Shown here piece by piece: positions 30,823 to 39,937 of a stretch of DNA of 44,817 nt. The stretch covers positions 1 to 44,817 of the forward strand of contig URAV01000032.1 of the NCBI GenBank assembly GCA_900545915.1, given 5' to 3'. The position numbers and the translations under genes were made by a program. The notes beneath the pieces were generated by a model. That model had not been told where the DNA came from and did not search any database. It worked only from the letters and a program-made list of their open reading frames with translations. Source of the DNA: an uncultured Porphyromonadaceae bacterium. Its GTDB lineage: Bacteria > Bacteroidota > Bacteroidia > Bacteroidales > Coprobacteraceae. How positions within the stretch are numbered: the stretch's first letter is position 1; every line of letters begins with the position of its first letter.

Positions 30823-30830
30823 AAATAATT

Positions 30831-31322
30831 ATGAAAAAGATACCCAGTTTTACAATAGATCATATTCACTTATTACGTGGCATTTATGTTTCACGTAAAG
30901 ATTATATGGGAGACCACACGATAACAACATTCGATATACGAATGAAAGAACCGAACCGTGAACCTGCACTCGGATACGGAGCTTTACACACAATCGAACA
31001 TTTAGCTGCAACTTATTTAAGAAACCATAAAATATGGGGAGACAAAATCGTATTCTGGGGTCCTATGGGATGCTGTACGGGAAATTATTTCTTGGTACAA
31101 GGAGATTTAGAATCAAAAGATATTATTGGACTTATGCGTGAAACATTTCAGTTCATACGAGACTTCGAAGGCAAAATTCCGGGAGCTGCACCTCAAGATT
31201 GCGGAAATTATCTGTTACACGACCTTCCTATGGCCAAATATGAAGCAGATAAATACTTGAAAGAGGTTCTGGACATTATAGAAGAAAAAAACCTTGTATA
31301 TCCAAGCATCAAAGAAGAATAG
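30831..31322 (+). CDS. luxS: S-ribosylhomocysteine lyase
   Basis: A 163-residue LuxS, which converts S-ribosylhomocysteine to homocysteine and the AI-2 precursor DPD. Zinc ligands are His53 and His57 in HTIEH (with catalytic Glu56) and Cys124 in QDCGNY. The catalytic cysteine is Cys81 in GPMGCCTGNY. Most LuxS proteins have Arg after this cysteine (GCRTG), and here it is Cys82. Length is normal. It is co-transcribed with mtnN, and convergent with an AI-2E-family transporter gene 20 bases on, with no terminator visible between. Confidence 0.95.
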   Translation: MKKIPSFTIDHIHLLRGIYVSRKDYMGDHTITTFDIRMKEPNREPALGYGALHTIEHLAATYLRNHKIWGDKIVFWGPMGCCTGNYFLVQGDLESKDIIGLMRETFQFIRDFEGKIPGAAPQDCGNYLLHDLPMAKYEADKYLKEVLDIIEEKNLVYPSIKEE

Positions 31323-31341
31323 ATATAAATTTCGACAACCA

Positions 31342-32403
31342 TCAATCATCCGGCTTATCTGCCCGCAAACCTTTTATATATGTCTCAGATGAAGAATTAT
31401 TGTTCTCTAAGTATTCACGTTTAAAAATATCGGCACAAAGAAGAAATATAGATAATAATAACGGACCGAAAATAACTCCCATAAAACCAAATAACGGAAG
31501 ACCGATGATAACTCCAAATATTGTTATTAACGGGTGTATATCCGCCATCTTCTTCTGAATAACGAAACGTATCAGATTATCGACATGCGTAATGATAAGC
31601 CCCGCATAAATCAATAGTCCTACGGCATCCCACCAATCGCCTATAATAACAAAATAGACGACTAAAGGAAACCATATCAACGCCGTACCGATGATAGGAA
31701 TCACTGTCGCAAAACATGTCAATATTCCCCACAATAATAAATCGGGAACATTGAATATATAATATCCCAACATGGCTACTGCTCCCTGTATCACAGCTAA
31801 TAACGGGATACCTATGGCATTGGATTTTACTACCATATTTACATCATGCAAAATTGTCAATTTATTCTTTTCTGTAAAAGGAAGTATATCCATTATATAA
31901 TTTTCCATTTTGTCATTTCCCAATAACATGAAATAAAGGACAAAAATCAAAACAAAAATATTCAGTGCCAAACTTGTAATTCCTCCCATTAACATCTGAC
32001 CGACTTGAGGAGCCCATGATATTACAGATTTTAAATTATCCGTATTCAAAATATCATAACCTGTCTTTTGCTTTATCAATACGGATATTTGTTCTACCGG
32101 TGCAAGTACCACCTGAGGATCGAGATTGATATGCTGCACTTTCATTATCAAAAACCAGACAACGAGAGAGATCGGGATCAAAAAACAAAGTACGGTTTCC
32201 ATGATTAAAAGAAATGCGGCAATAGAACGTTTCATCTTTCTTTTTTCAACAAGATGTTTCATCTGATTTCTAATCAACGCATATATAGTGCATGCTCCTA
32301 ACAAACCACCTAAAAAAGGAATAAGTTCGAAAAAAATAACAATGCCCAAACCCAAAATCAGGATAATAATCGAATACTTAAAATATTGTTCTTTTAAACT
32401 CAT
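31342..32403 (-). CDS. AI-2E family transporter (PerM-like)
   Basis: A 353-residue inner-membrane protein of the AI-2E (formerly UPF0118) family with about seven to eight hydrophobic segments. Typical stretches are FFELIPFLGGLLGACTIYAL and the C-terminal TCFATVIPIIGTALIWFPLV, and IFGVIIGLPLFGFMGVIFGP. The family name comes from TqsA, reported to affect AI-2 export in E. coli. Many members transport Na+/H+ or have unknown roles. The position tail-to-tail with luxS is suggestive but does not prove AI-2 transport. Confidence 0.9.
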   Translation of the reverse strand: MSLKEQYFKYSIIILILGLGIVIFFELIPFLGGLLGACTIYALIRNQMKHLVEKRKMKRSIAAFLLIMETVLCFLIPISLVVWFLIMKVQHINLDPQVVLAPVEQISVLIKQKTGYDILNTDNLKSVISWAPQVGQMLMGGITSLALNIFVLIFVLYFMLLGNDKMENYIMDILPFTEKNKLTILHDVNMVVKSNAIGIPLLAVIQGAVAMLGYYIFNVPDLLLWGILTCFATVIPIIGTALIWFPLVVYFVIIGDWWDAVGLLIYAGLIITHVDNLIRFVIQKKMADIHPLITIFGVIIGLPLFGFMGVIFGPLLLSIFLLCADIFKREYLENNNSSSETYIKGLRADKPDD

Positions 32404-32463
32404 AATCTAACCGCAGTTTCTAAATTACCGATTTATTATTTAACGGTTTAGCACGGCAAATGT

Positions 32464-32619
32464 TTAGCACTTGTTTCTATTTTTCAATAAAGGAATTCAA
32501 TCGGGTTATCTTTACATTTCCGTTCGTCAGACAATCCTCTACCCTCCTCGTAAAAACAACAAAAACATCCTCGAAAGAAAATCTCAAACCTGACCCGAGT
32601 AAAATTGAGACAGGATCTA
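32464..32619. repeat. Dispersed intergenic repeat, full copy (about 156 bp)
   Basis: The right half (cctctaccctcctcgtaaaa to gacaggatcta) aligns with the right half of the copy at 23143. The left end tttagcacttgtttctattt is a diverged form of the family start. It lies between the AI-2E gene start and the GH2 gene end. Confidence 0.65.
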
Positions 32620-32646
32620 AAAAAAGAGATTATAATACATCACAAA

Positions 32647-32674
32647 AAAGTCCGGCCGATGTAAGCCAGACTTT
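32647..32674 (-). terminator. Terminator after the GH2 gene
   Basis: On the minus strand aaagtctggc pairs with gccggacttt (one wobble) around an 8-base loop, followed by TTTTTTG. It lies 21 bases past the GH2 stop. Confidence 0.75.
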
Positions 32675-32694
32675 TCTCCTCAATATTTACAGTT

Positions 32695-35190
32695 TTATTC
32701 ACTTATCAACTTAATAGATGCGCTTTTTATTCCGGGTGATGATGCTTCAAAAATAATTGTACCGGCCTTCGATATTGTTTGCACAATTGCAGTCAATTGA
32801 CCGCTGAAAAGTTTCATCTCTGGTTTCTGAAATGACTCGAGACTTGCCGGATTACCGTTTGCCGCAGCACGGAAAACTCCAGCACCTTTTACCTTGAATT
32901 TAATTTTAGACGTAGCATCCGGACATAAGTTTCCATCTTTATCTACAACCTTTACATTAATAAAAGAGAGATCTTCTCCATCTGCCGCCAAACGGTCTCG
33001 GTCTGCCGTCAACACTAAATGGTGCGGTTTCCCTGCCGTATGTACTTCTTTTTCGGCAACAGCTTTTCCTTCACTATCATAAGCAACCACTTTAACCGTT
33101 CCCGGTTCATAACGAGTATCCATCCACATTAACCGATATCGTTTCTGCCGTTCGAAACTTTTTTGAGCGGCATCTGTATAAGTACTGTCTATACCGATAC
33201 TCAGGTCTTTTGTTCTTTTCCCCTGACTCTTTCCATTAATGAATAATTCGGCCGAAGGATAATTAGTATATACAAATATCGGCGTAATTTCTCCCTCACG
33301 TCCTTTCCACGTCCAATGGGGCAATATATGTAAAGTCTCTTCTTCCCTATTCCAATGACTTCGATAAAGGTAAAAACGGTCTTTGGGAATACCTGCCAAA
33401 TCTATAATTCCGAAAAGAGAACTATGGCTAGGCCAATCTGTATAATAAGGAGTCGGTTCTCCCAAATAGTCGAAACCTGTCCAAACGAATTCTCCTATAC
33501 AATAAGGAAGATCTTCATGTTGTATAAAGTCATCTTCCGGAAGGTTAGACCAACCGCAATGCTCTACATCATAAGACGAACTTTGATGGTCTTCATAACG
33601 TTGCATCGCCTTTCGCTCCACCGGGAATTTATATACACCTCGAGAACTGACAGTAGAGGCCGTTTCGCTTCCTAAAATAATTCCCTGAGGCAATTTTTTA
33701 TAATTAACCTGATAGCGGAAAGGACGATAATTAAATCCGGCAACATCCATCACCGCGGCAAAATTATTATTTACTACTGCATCAGGAGCATCCATACCCT
33801 GAGTTACCGGACGAGACGGATCTTCACGATGACAAATATCCTGCAATCGTTTGGCAATTTTACAATCACCTTCAGTCCATTGATTAGGAACTTCATTTCC
33901 GATGCACCACATAACGACACTCGGATTATTGCGATAATTCCATATCAGATTTACCAGATCTTTTTCCGCCCATTCATCAAAAAAAAGATTATACCCGTTT
34001 TTACATTTAGGAGTATTCCACTCGTCAAAGCTCTCTACCATAAGCATCATACCCATTTCATCACAAGCTTTTACCAACTCGGGAGCCGGCATGTTATGAG
34101 AAGTTCTTATCGCATTACACCCCATATCTTTCAACAGTCGTATTTGACGACGAATGGCAGCATCATTCACCGCTGCTCCCAATGGACCTAAATCATGATG
34201 ATTGCAGACTCCTTTAAAAACAGTCTTTTCTCCATTTAGAAAAAATCCTTTCTCCGGAATTATTTCTATCGAACGAATTCCGAATGGGGTATTATACTGG
34301 TCTTTCAACGTATTTCCTTCATATAAAAACGTTTTAGCAGTATATAAAACCGGCTGATCAGGAGACCACAAAACAGGATTCTTAACAACTATTTCTTGTG
34401 AAATATCTCCATAGAGTAAAGAGGCAAGCGAAGTTTTAGTTTTCTGTATCTCCTTATGCGACGAATCAAAAATAACAGTTTCTATCGCATAACGTCCCGG
34501 ATCGGCATTTTCCGGCAAACAGACTTTTGTACGGATATTAACTTTTGCAAAATCTTTATGAATAACCGGAGTAGTTATATAAGTGCCCCAAATCGGAATA
34601 TATGCATCCGACGTTGTTATAATATGGACATTCCGATACAACCCTGCCCCCGGATACCAACGGGACGATTCCGGTAAATTCTCTAAACGAACGGCCAATA
34701 CATTTTTCTTGCCTGAAACCAAATAGGGAGAAATATTGAAATAAAACGAATTGTAGCCGTTAGGCCACTCTCCGACTTTCTGTCCATTGATATAGACATT
34801 CGCCTGACTCATCGCACCGTCGAATAAAATAAAAGACTGTCTATCCGGAGCAAAATCGGGAACTTCAAATTCGATTCTATACCAACCTACTCCGACAAAA
34901 GGTAAACCTCCGGTCCTACCGGCATGTTCCAGCGCTTCCTTTTGTCCATCTTGTGTAATCGCTACATTTTGCTTGTCATTTTGAGAGCTGAACGGACCAT
35001 ATATAGCCCAATCATGGGGAACGACTACAGGCTGCCATGCACGATCGTCAAAATCAGGATCGACAAACTCCGGATTATCGTCTCGAGTAAATTTCCACCC
35101 CTCCTTTAATAAAACTTCATTTCTAATTTGAGAAAAACAAATGAGATTAAGTCCAAATAAAAAGATAAGAATACACCAATTACGTTTCAT
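32695..35190 (-). CDS. GH2 family beta-galactosidase-like glycosidase
   Basis: An 831-residue secreted glycoside hydrolase family 2 enzyme. The start at MKRNWCILIFLFGL is chosen because it gives a clean signal peptide and because a promoter box at 35220-35227 lies upstream of it but inside the longer frame. The order is sugar-binding jelly roll (about 30-190), immunoglobulin-like domain, TIM barrel (about 290-590) and C-terminal beta domains of DUF4982/Big type. The acid/base Glu is in WCIGNEVPNQW and the nucleophile Glu in YCIGEFVWTGFDYLGEPTPY. ICNHHDLGPLGAAVNDAAIR is a family hallmark. Likely action is removal of beta-galactosyl or related residues in the periplasm. No SusCD genes or regulator adjoin it. 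Confidence 0.95.
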   Translation of the reverse strand: MKRNWCILIFLFGLNLICFSQIRNEVLLKEGWKFTRDDNPEFVDPDFDDRAWQPVVVPHDWAIYGPFSSQNDKQNVAITQDGQKEALEHAGRTGGLPFVGVGWYRIEFEVPDFAPDRQSFILFDGAMSQANVYINGQKVGEWPNGYNSFYFNISPYLVSGKKNVLAVRLENLPESSRWYPGAGLYRNVHIITTSDAYIPIWGTYITTPVIHKDFAKVNIRTKVCLPENADPGRYAIETVIFDSSHKEIQKTKTSLASLLYGDISQEIVVKNPVLWSPDQPVLYTAKTFLYEGNTLKDQYNTPFGIRSIEIIPEKGFFLNGEKTVFKGVCNHHDLGPLGAAVNDAAIRRQIRLLKDMGCNAIRTSHNMPAPELVKACDEMGMMLMVESFDEWNTPKCKNGYNLFFDEWAEKDLVNLIWNYRNNPSVVMWCIGNEVPNQWTEGDCKIAKRLQDICHREDPSRPVTQGMDAPDAVVNNNFAAVMDVAGFNYRPFRYQVNYKKLPQGIILGSETASTVSSRGVYKFPVERKAMQRYEDHQSSSYDVEHCGWSNLPEDDFIQHEDLPYCIGEFVWTGFDYLGEPTPYYTDWPSHSSLFGIIDLAGIPKDRFYLYRSHWNREEETLHILPHWTWKGREGEITPIFVYTNYPSAELFINGKSQGKRTKDLSIGIDSTYTDAAQKSFERQKRYRLMWMDTRYEPGTVKVVAYDSEGKAVAEKEVHTAGKPHHLVLTADRDRLAADGEDLSFINVKVVDKDGNLCPDATSKIKFKVKGAGVFRAAANGNPASLESFQKPEMKLFSGQLTAIVQTISKAGTIIFEASSPGIKSASIKLISE

Positions 35191-35219
35191 AGTATTTTGA
35201 TTTTTCATAGTTTTGTATG

Positions 35220-35227
35220 CAAAAATA
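35220..35227 (-). promoter_or_regulatory. TAnnTTTG box of the GH2 gene
   Basis: TATTTTTG on the minus strand. The implied start of transcription near 35213 lies 23 bases before the chosen ATG and excludes the longer reading. Confidence 0.5.
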
Positions 35228-35349
35228 GCACACTTCTCTTTCATTTTATATACACAAAAGCTGTATATTAATAATTATATAGATTTTACTATAATAATTA
35301 AGATAATATACAGCCTTTATTTATCCGACTAATCGGTCAATAGCCTAAA

Positions 35350-35607
35350 TCAGCTATCATATCCATCATATTCTTCTTTATTCGGGAATATACTATCCCA
35401 TATAGAATCATCACCCTCTATATATTCTTGATAAAATATTCCAAACCCTTTTTTCTCGGAACATCCCATAGCAGCACACCATTCTTCGTATGATTTTTTT
35501 AACTCTTCATCTTCATCCATCATCAATTTCAATTCATCAAAAGCGGTGTCTTGTTCACGATATTTCTTAATCAAACTTTCAAATAATTCTTCAATATCTC
35601 CATCCAT
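35350..35607 (-). CDS. Small acidic hypothetical protein
   Basis: An 85-residue, strongly acidic protein that I cannot assign. It is mostly helical (MDGDIEELFESLIKKYREQ, DELKLMMDEDEELKKSYEEW) with a Tyr- and Asp-rich tail (EYIEGDDSIWDSIF, EEYDGYDS). There is no signal peptide, membrane segment or cysteine motif. The ATG at 35607 is preferred over a TTG nine codons upstream. It stands alone between the GH2 gene and the DUF2148 operon. Such small acidic proteins occur widely in Bacteroidales without known role. Confidence 0.6.
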   Translation of the reverse strand: MDGDIEELFESLIKKYREQDTAFDELKLMMDEDEELKKSYEEWCAAMGCSEKKGFGIFYQEYIEGDDSIWDSIFPNKEEYDGYDS

Positions 35608-35776
35608 AATACAAGAGTTTAAGCAATTTCTCAATTTGTTAACCGTATCATAAGATTCTCAAATATATAATTTTTTTTCGAAAATCTCTATTACAAATAA
35701 CACAATTTCACCATGTATGGTTTTAGTCTTTTGTATAAAACAATAATCTCAATTTTTTGTTTTATTTCAATTAAAA

Positions 35777-35815
35777 CTAAGAGCCTGTCTAAAAACAAAT
35801 GAAAATTTCATTTTG
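35777..35815. repeat. Possible end fragment of the dispersed repeat
   Basis: aagagcctgtctaaaaac resembles the left terminus of the repeat family, then a near-palindromic stretch acaaatgaaaatttcatttt follows. Only about 20 bases match, so it is a weak call. Confidence 0.3.
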
Positions 35816-35869
35816 TTTTGTATTTGAAAAAAGCAAAAATAAAAATTACATTTTACAAAAGAGTTTCAT

Positions 35870-35877
35870 TACCTTTG
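35870..35877 (+). promoter_or_regulatory. TAnnTTTG box of the DUF2148-aguAB operon
   Basis: TACCTTTG, 28 bases before the DUF2148 ATG at 35905 and inside the longer frame from 35818, so it decides the start. Confidence 0.55.
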
Positions 35878-35904
35878 TCGATACCTAAAAACTATAAAAG
35901 TATT

Positions 35905-36447
35905 ATGATTATTGACGAAAGGATATCGAGACAATCTTACATGCTGGATGCGGCCAAGCAGATAATGACAGCTGCCCGTACCGCCCCTAAAGGGAAAGGT
36001 ATAGATATTCTCGAGATTATAACGATTACCGAACGAGAAATAGAAATACTTTCTCAAGAAATGAAAAAACTTTCAGAAGAAACCGGTCTGAAGTTTTTAA
36101 TGCGTGATTCGGAAAATATTCTTTCAGCCGATGCGTTGATACTTATCGGAACAAAAGAACAAAAACAGGCTTTAAATTGCGGGTATTGCGGCTTTCCCAC
36201 ATGTGCGGAAAAACCGCAAAACACACCATGTGCCATTAATTCTATAGATGTAGGTATCGCTATCGGATCAGCTTGCTCAAAAGCATCCGACCTAAGAGTG
36301 GACAGCAGAGTAATGTTTTCTGCCGGATGGGCTGCTCAGCGAATCGGCTGGATGAAAGGATGCCATCAAATTATCGGGATACCGATCAGTGTATCTTCTA
36401 AAAATCCTTTTTTTGACAGAAAACCTAAAGAAACAGAAACAAAGTGA
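35905..36447 (+). CDS. DUF2148 ferredoxin-like protein
   Basis: A 180-residue protein of the DUF2148 family, annotated as containing a ferredoxin-like domain. The N-terminus is MIIDERISRQSYMLDAAKQI and AARTAPKGKGIDILEI. The cysteine cluster NCGYCGFPTCAEKP at about 93-106, with further Cys in NTPCAIN and SACSKA, is likely to bind an iron-sulfur cluster. Its biochemical role is unknown. Its stop overlaps the aguA start (GTGA), so it is translationally coupled to agmatine breakdown. Confidence 0.88.
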   Translation: MIIDERISRQSYMLDAAKQIMTAARTAPKGKGIDILEIITITEREIEILSQEMKKLSEETGLKFLMRDSENILSADALILIGTKEQKQALNCGYCGFPTCAEKPQNTPCAINSIDVGIAIGSACSKASDLRVDSRVMFSAGWAAQRIGWMKGCHQIIGIPISVSSKNPFFDRKPKETETK

Positions 36448-37475
36448 AGCAAAATTTCTATTTACCTGCCGAATGGGAAGAACAATCGGGGGTACAACTG
36501 ACATGGCCTCATGCGGGAACAGATTGGGCACACATGTTAAAAGAAGTCCAATCTTGTTTTATAGAAATCGCTAAAGAAATTTCTAAAAGAGAAAAACTAC
36601 TGATCGTCGCACCCGATGTTGAAAATGTAAAAAAACAAATCTGCAAAAAAATAAATACAGATAATATTCGTTTTTTCGAATGTGAAACAAACGATACTTG
36701 GGCTCGAGATCATGGAGGAATTTCTATTCTGGATAAAAACGGCAATGCAGGAATTATCGACTTTAAATTTAATGGTTGGGGATTGAAATTCGCAGCCAAT
36801 AAAGATAATCTCATTACTGAAAAAATTTTCCGCTCCGGGTTATTTAACGCCCAATATATAAATCGCCTGAATTTCGTTATCGAAGGGGGATCTATCGAAT
36901 CGGACGGGAAAGGAACTTTGCTCACTACAAGCGAATGTCTGTTATCTCCCAACCGCAACGGAGCATGGAACAAAGATCTGATAGAGCAATATCTGAAAGA
37001 AAACTTGGGAATATCCCGGATCTTATGGTTAGACCATGGCTTTTTAGAAGGAGATGATACCGACAGCCATATCGACACATTAGCTCGATTTTGCCCGAAT
37101 GATACAATTGCTTACGTACAATGCAATGATCCGAAGGACAGGCATTATGAAGCATTAAAAGATATGGAGTTACAACTGCAAGGCTTTCGGACACAAGATA
37201 ATAAGCCTTTCAAACTCCTTCCCTTACCCATGGCAGATGAAATTGTATTCGACAATGAAAGATTACCCGCTACATATGCTAATTTTTTAATTATAAACGG
37301 CGCTGTTCTATACCCGACTTATAATCAACCGACAAACGATAACCGGGCTGCTGAAATATTGACAACAGCTTTTCCTGAACGTCAAATTATCGGGATAGAC
37401 TGCCGTGCTTTAATCAAGCAGCACGGGTCTTTACATTGTGTAACCATGCAATATCCGAAAAACGTAATAAAATAA
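36444..37475 (+). CDS. aguA: Agmatine deiminase
   Basis: A 343-residue agmatine deiminase of the PAD-type fold, converting agmatine to N-carbamoylputrescine and ammonia. Motifs are FYLPAEWEEQSGVQLTWPHA, NDTWARDHGGISI, FVIEGGSIESDGKGTLLTT, LEGDDTDSHIDTLARF (catalytic His) and HGSLHCVTMQYP with nucleophile Cys332. The start is a GTG that overlaps the DUF2148 stop by four bases. aguB follows after 12 bases. The arginine decarboxylase that makes agmatine is not in the window. Confidence 0.95.
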   Translation: MKQNFYLPAEWEEQSGVQLTWPHAGTDWAHMLKEVQSCFIEIAKEISKREKLLIVAPDVENVKKQICKKINTDNIRFFECETNDTWARDHGGISILDKNGNAGIIDFKFNGWGLKFAANKDNLITEKIFRSGLFNAQYINRLNFVIEGGSIESDGKGTLLTTSECLLSPNRNGAWNKDLIEQYLKENLGISRILWLDHGFLEGDDTDSHIDTLARFCPNDTIAYVQCNDPKDRHYEALKDMELQLQGFRTQDNKPFKLLPLPMADEIVFDNERLPATYANFLIINGAVLYPTYNQPTNDNRAAEILTTAFPERQIIGIDCRALIKQHGSLHCVTMQYPKNVIK

Positions 37476-37487
37476 TAACAGCGTATT

Positions 37488-38375
37488 ATGGAGAAAAAAA
37501 TAAAAGTCGGACTTATTCAACAGTCCAATACAAATGACATACATGCAAATATGCAACGGTTAAAGACCAATATAGAAGATTGTGCTTCAAAAGGAGCTCA
37601 ACTTATTGTGTTGCAAGAATTGCATAACAGCCTTTATTTTTGCCAGACAGAAGATACACGGTTATTTGATCTTGCCGAAAGTATTCCAGGTCCATCTACC
37701 CGTTTTTTTGGAGATATAGCACGATCACTCGGAATCGTACTGGTCACATCTTTATTTGAAAAAAGGACTCCGGGACTATATCACAATACGGCAGTCGTAT
37801 TCGACACAGACGGGAATATTGCCGGAAAATACAGAAAAATGCATATTCCCGACGACCCGGCATATTATGAAAAATTCTATTTCACTCCGGGAGATCTCGG
37901 TTTTGAGCCGATACAGACATCAATAGGAAAACTTGGAGTATTGGTTTGCTGGGATCAATGGTATCCAGAAGCTGCCCGCCTTATGGCGCTAAAAGGAGCA
38001 GATATTCTTATCTATCCGACCGCAATCGGTTGGGAAAGCAGTGATACTGAAGATGAGAAAAATCGACAGCGAGATGCATGGATCATATCGCAGCGAGGAC
38101 ATGCGGTAGCCAATGGACTACCCGTAGTTTCTGTAAATCGTACAGGCTATGAGCCAGATCCATCAGGTCAAACCGGAGGTATCCGGTTCTGGGGAAGCAG
38201 TTTCGTCGCCGGACCACAAGGTGAGTTCTTAGCTCAAGCATCCGACAGTCAAGAAGAGAATATCATTGTCGAAATAGACCTGAACCGATCAGAAAATGTT
38301 CGCCGCTGGTGGCCATTCTTAAGAGATCGAAGAATCGATGAGTATGGAAACATAATTAAACGTTTTATCGATTAA
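37488..38375 (+). CDS. aguB: N-carbamoylputrescine amidase
   Basis: A 295-residue nitrilase-superfamily amidase that releases putrescine, CO2 and ammonia from N-carbamoylputrescine. The catalytic triad is visible: Glu in IVLQELHNSLYF, Lys in KYRKMHIPDD and Cys in LGVLVCWDQWYPEAARL. The C-terminal RWWPFLRDRRIDEY is typical of plant and bacterial AguB. It ends the DUF2148-aguA-aguB operon and is followed by a terminator. Confidence 0.96.
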   Translation: MEKKIKVGLIQQSNTNDIHANMQRLKTNIEDCASKGAQLIVLQELHNSLYFCQTEDTRLFDLAESIPGPSTRFFGDIARSLGIVLVTSLFEKRTPGLYHNTAVVFDTDGNIAGKYRKMHIPDDPAYYEKFYFTPGDLGFEPIQTSIGKLGVLVCWDQWYPEAARLMALKGADILIYPTAIGWESSDTEDEKNRQRDAWIISQRGHAVANGLPVVSVNRTGYEPDPSGQTGGIRFWGSSFVAGPQGEFLAQASDSQEENIIVEIDLNRSENVRRWWPFLRDRRIDEYGNIIKRFID

Positions 38376-38404
38376 TACGAATTTTATCTTTCTCATCAAA
38401 TATC

Positions 38405-38441
38405 ATGCCCTGCCGATGCCATAATGGTTTCGACAGGGTAT
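38405..38441 (+). terminator. Terminator after aguB
   Basis: atgccctgccga (38405-38416) pairs with tcgacagggtat (38430-38441) with one wobble and one mismatch, followed by tttc. Confidence 0.6.
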
Positions 38442-38587
38442 TTTCATGATTTATAAAAATACCGTTTGGTACGCACACCAATCGAATTATATCCTCCTCT
38501 TTCTCATCATACGCGCCATTATACAACAAACTTTAATCGAAGATATTTGTTTAAAATAAAGATTTTTCACCGGATAAACATAGATTC

Positions 38588-39907
38588 ATGAAACATCCTC
38601 GATTAAGTTTGCCCCAGATATGGAACATGAGTTTCGGATTTTTAGGAATACAATTCGGATTTGCTTTACAAAATGCAAATGCGAGTCGTATTTTACAAAC
38701 ATTCGGGGCTAATGTAGAACATCTTTCTTGGTTTTGGTTAGCAGCCCCGCTGACCGGAATGATTATACAACCGATTATAGGTTATTATTCTGATCGTACG
38801 TGGACTCGATTAGGAAGAAGAAAACCTTACTTTTTAGCCGGAGCGATCCTAACATCTGTCGCTCTTGTCTTCATGCCAAATTCAGGATCTTTATCCGGTC
38901 TCATTCCTCCGATGTTTATCGGTGCGGGTATGCTAATGATTATGGATGCTTCTATCAACGTAGCGATGGAACCGTTCAGGGCTTTAGTGGCAGATCTACT
39001 GCCTTCTGAACAACGTACACTCGGATTCTCAATTCAGACATTTTTAATAGGTGTCGGAGCTGTCGTTGCGTCATGGTTTCCTTATATTCTTGCAAACTGG
39101 TTAGGAATATCAGGAACAGCTGAAGCCGGAAAAGTACCAGATAATGTAATTTTCTCATTTTACATAGGTGCTGCCGTACTGTTAGTGACTGTTCTATGGA
39201 CAATTTTCCATACACAAGAATATCCTCCGGAAATTCATACCCGATTTAATCATGAAAATACAACGGAAACTACTGAAAAGAAAGGATTTTTCAATATATT
39301 TCAAGACATTATACACATGCCTAAAACAATGGCACAATTGGGCATAGTACAATTTTTTTCTTGGTTCGGGTTATTTTCTATGTGGGTATATACAACTCCT
39401 GCTGTCGCCGAACGTTTTTTTGGAACGACAGACCCGTCAAGTAACGCTTTTCAAGAGGCAGGCAACTGGGTCGGAGTGCTTTTCGGTATTTATAATGCAG
39501 TAGCAATGGTTTTTGCATTATTTCTTCCCGTAATAGCAAAATATATAGGAAGACGCGGAACTCATGCTTTGGCTTTGGTATGTGGAGGGTTGGGGCTTTT
39601 GTCTTTCGAAATATTTACCGATGCACACATGCTTGTCTGGTCAATGATCGGTATCGGTATTGCTTGGTCCAGTATTTTGGCTATGCCTTATGCTATATTG
39701 GCCGGAGCCATCCCGGCCTCCAAAATGGGAGTGTATATGGGAATTTTTAATTTTTTCATTACAATTCCTCAAATTATAAATGGAATTTTCAACGGTTTTA
39801 TCGTCGAATATATTTATAACAGAGAAACCATATATGCCCTATCGACAGCCGGAATATTTTTACTGATAGCAGCATTGTCTGTTTTCTTCGTGAAAGATAG
39901 ATCGTAA
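38588..39907 (+). CDS. SLC45-like MFS sugar transporter
   Basis: A 439-residue inner-membrane transporter of the major facilitator superfamily, of the SLC45-like group common in Bacteroidales. It has twelve hydrophobic segments. The N-terminal signature is WNMSFGFLGIQFGFALQNAN, then IIQPIIGYYSDRTWTRLGRR with the loop 2-3 motif GRRKPY. ALVADLLPSEQRTLGFSIQT is the corresponding segment in helix 5. Sugar (maltose or sucrose-like) uptake with protons is the usual assignment. Here the substrate is unknown and no glycan-degrading gene adjoins. Transcribed alone, between a terminator and a repeat copy. Confidence 0.9.
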   Translation: MKHPRLSLPQIWNMSFGFLGIQFGFALQNANASRILQTFGANVEHLSWFWLAAPLTGMIIQPIIGYYSDRTWTRLGRRKPYFLAGAILTSVALVFMPNSGSLSGLIPPMFIGAGMLMIMDASINVAMEPFRALVADLLPSEQRTLGFSIQTFLIGVGAVVASWFPYILANWLGISGTAEAGKVPDNVIFSFYIGAAVLLVTVLWTIFHTQEYPPEIHTRFNHENTTETTEKKGFFNIFQDIIHMPKTMAQLGIVQFFSWFGLFSMWVYTTPAVAERFFGTTDPSSNAFQEAGNWVGVLFGIYNAVAMVFALFLPVIAKYIGRRGTHALALVCGGLGLLSFEIFTDAHMLVWSMIGIGIAWSSILAMPYAILAGAIPASKMGVYMGIFNFFITIPQIINGIFNGFIVEYIYNRETIYALSTAGIFLLIAALSVFFVKDRS

Positions 39908-39937
39908 ATATCTTTATACTTAATTTAGAGTCTACTT

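Noticed and set aside
35191..35244. Upstream start of the GH2 gene
   Set aside because: A promoter box lies within it and the signal peptide begins at the later Met.
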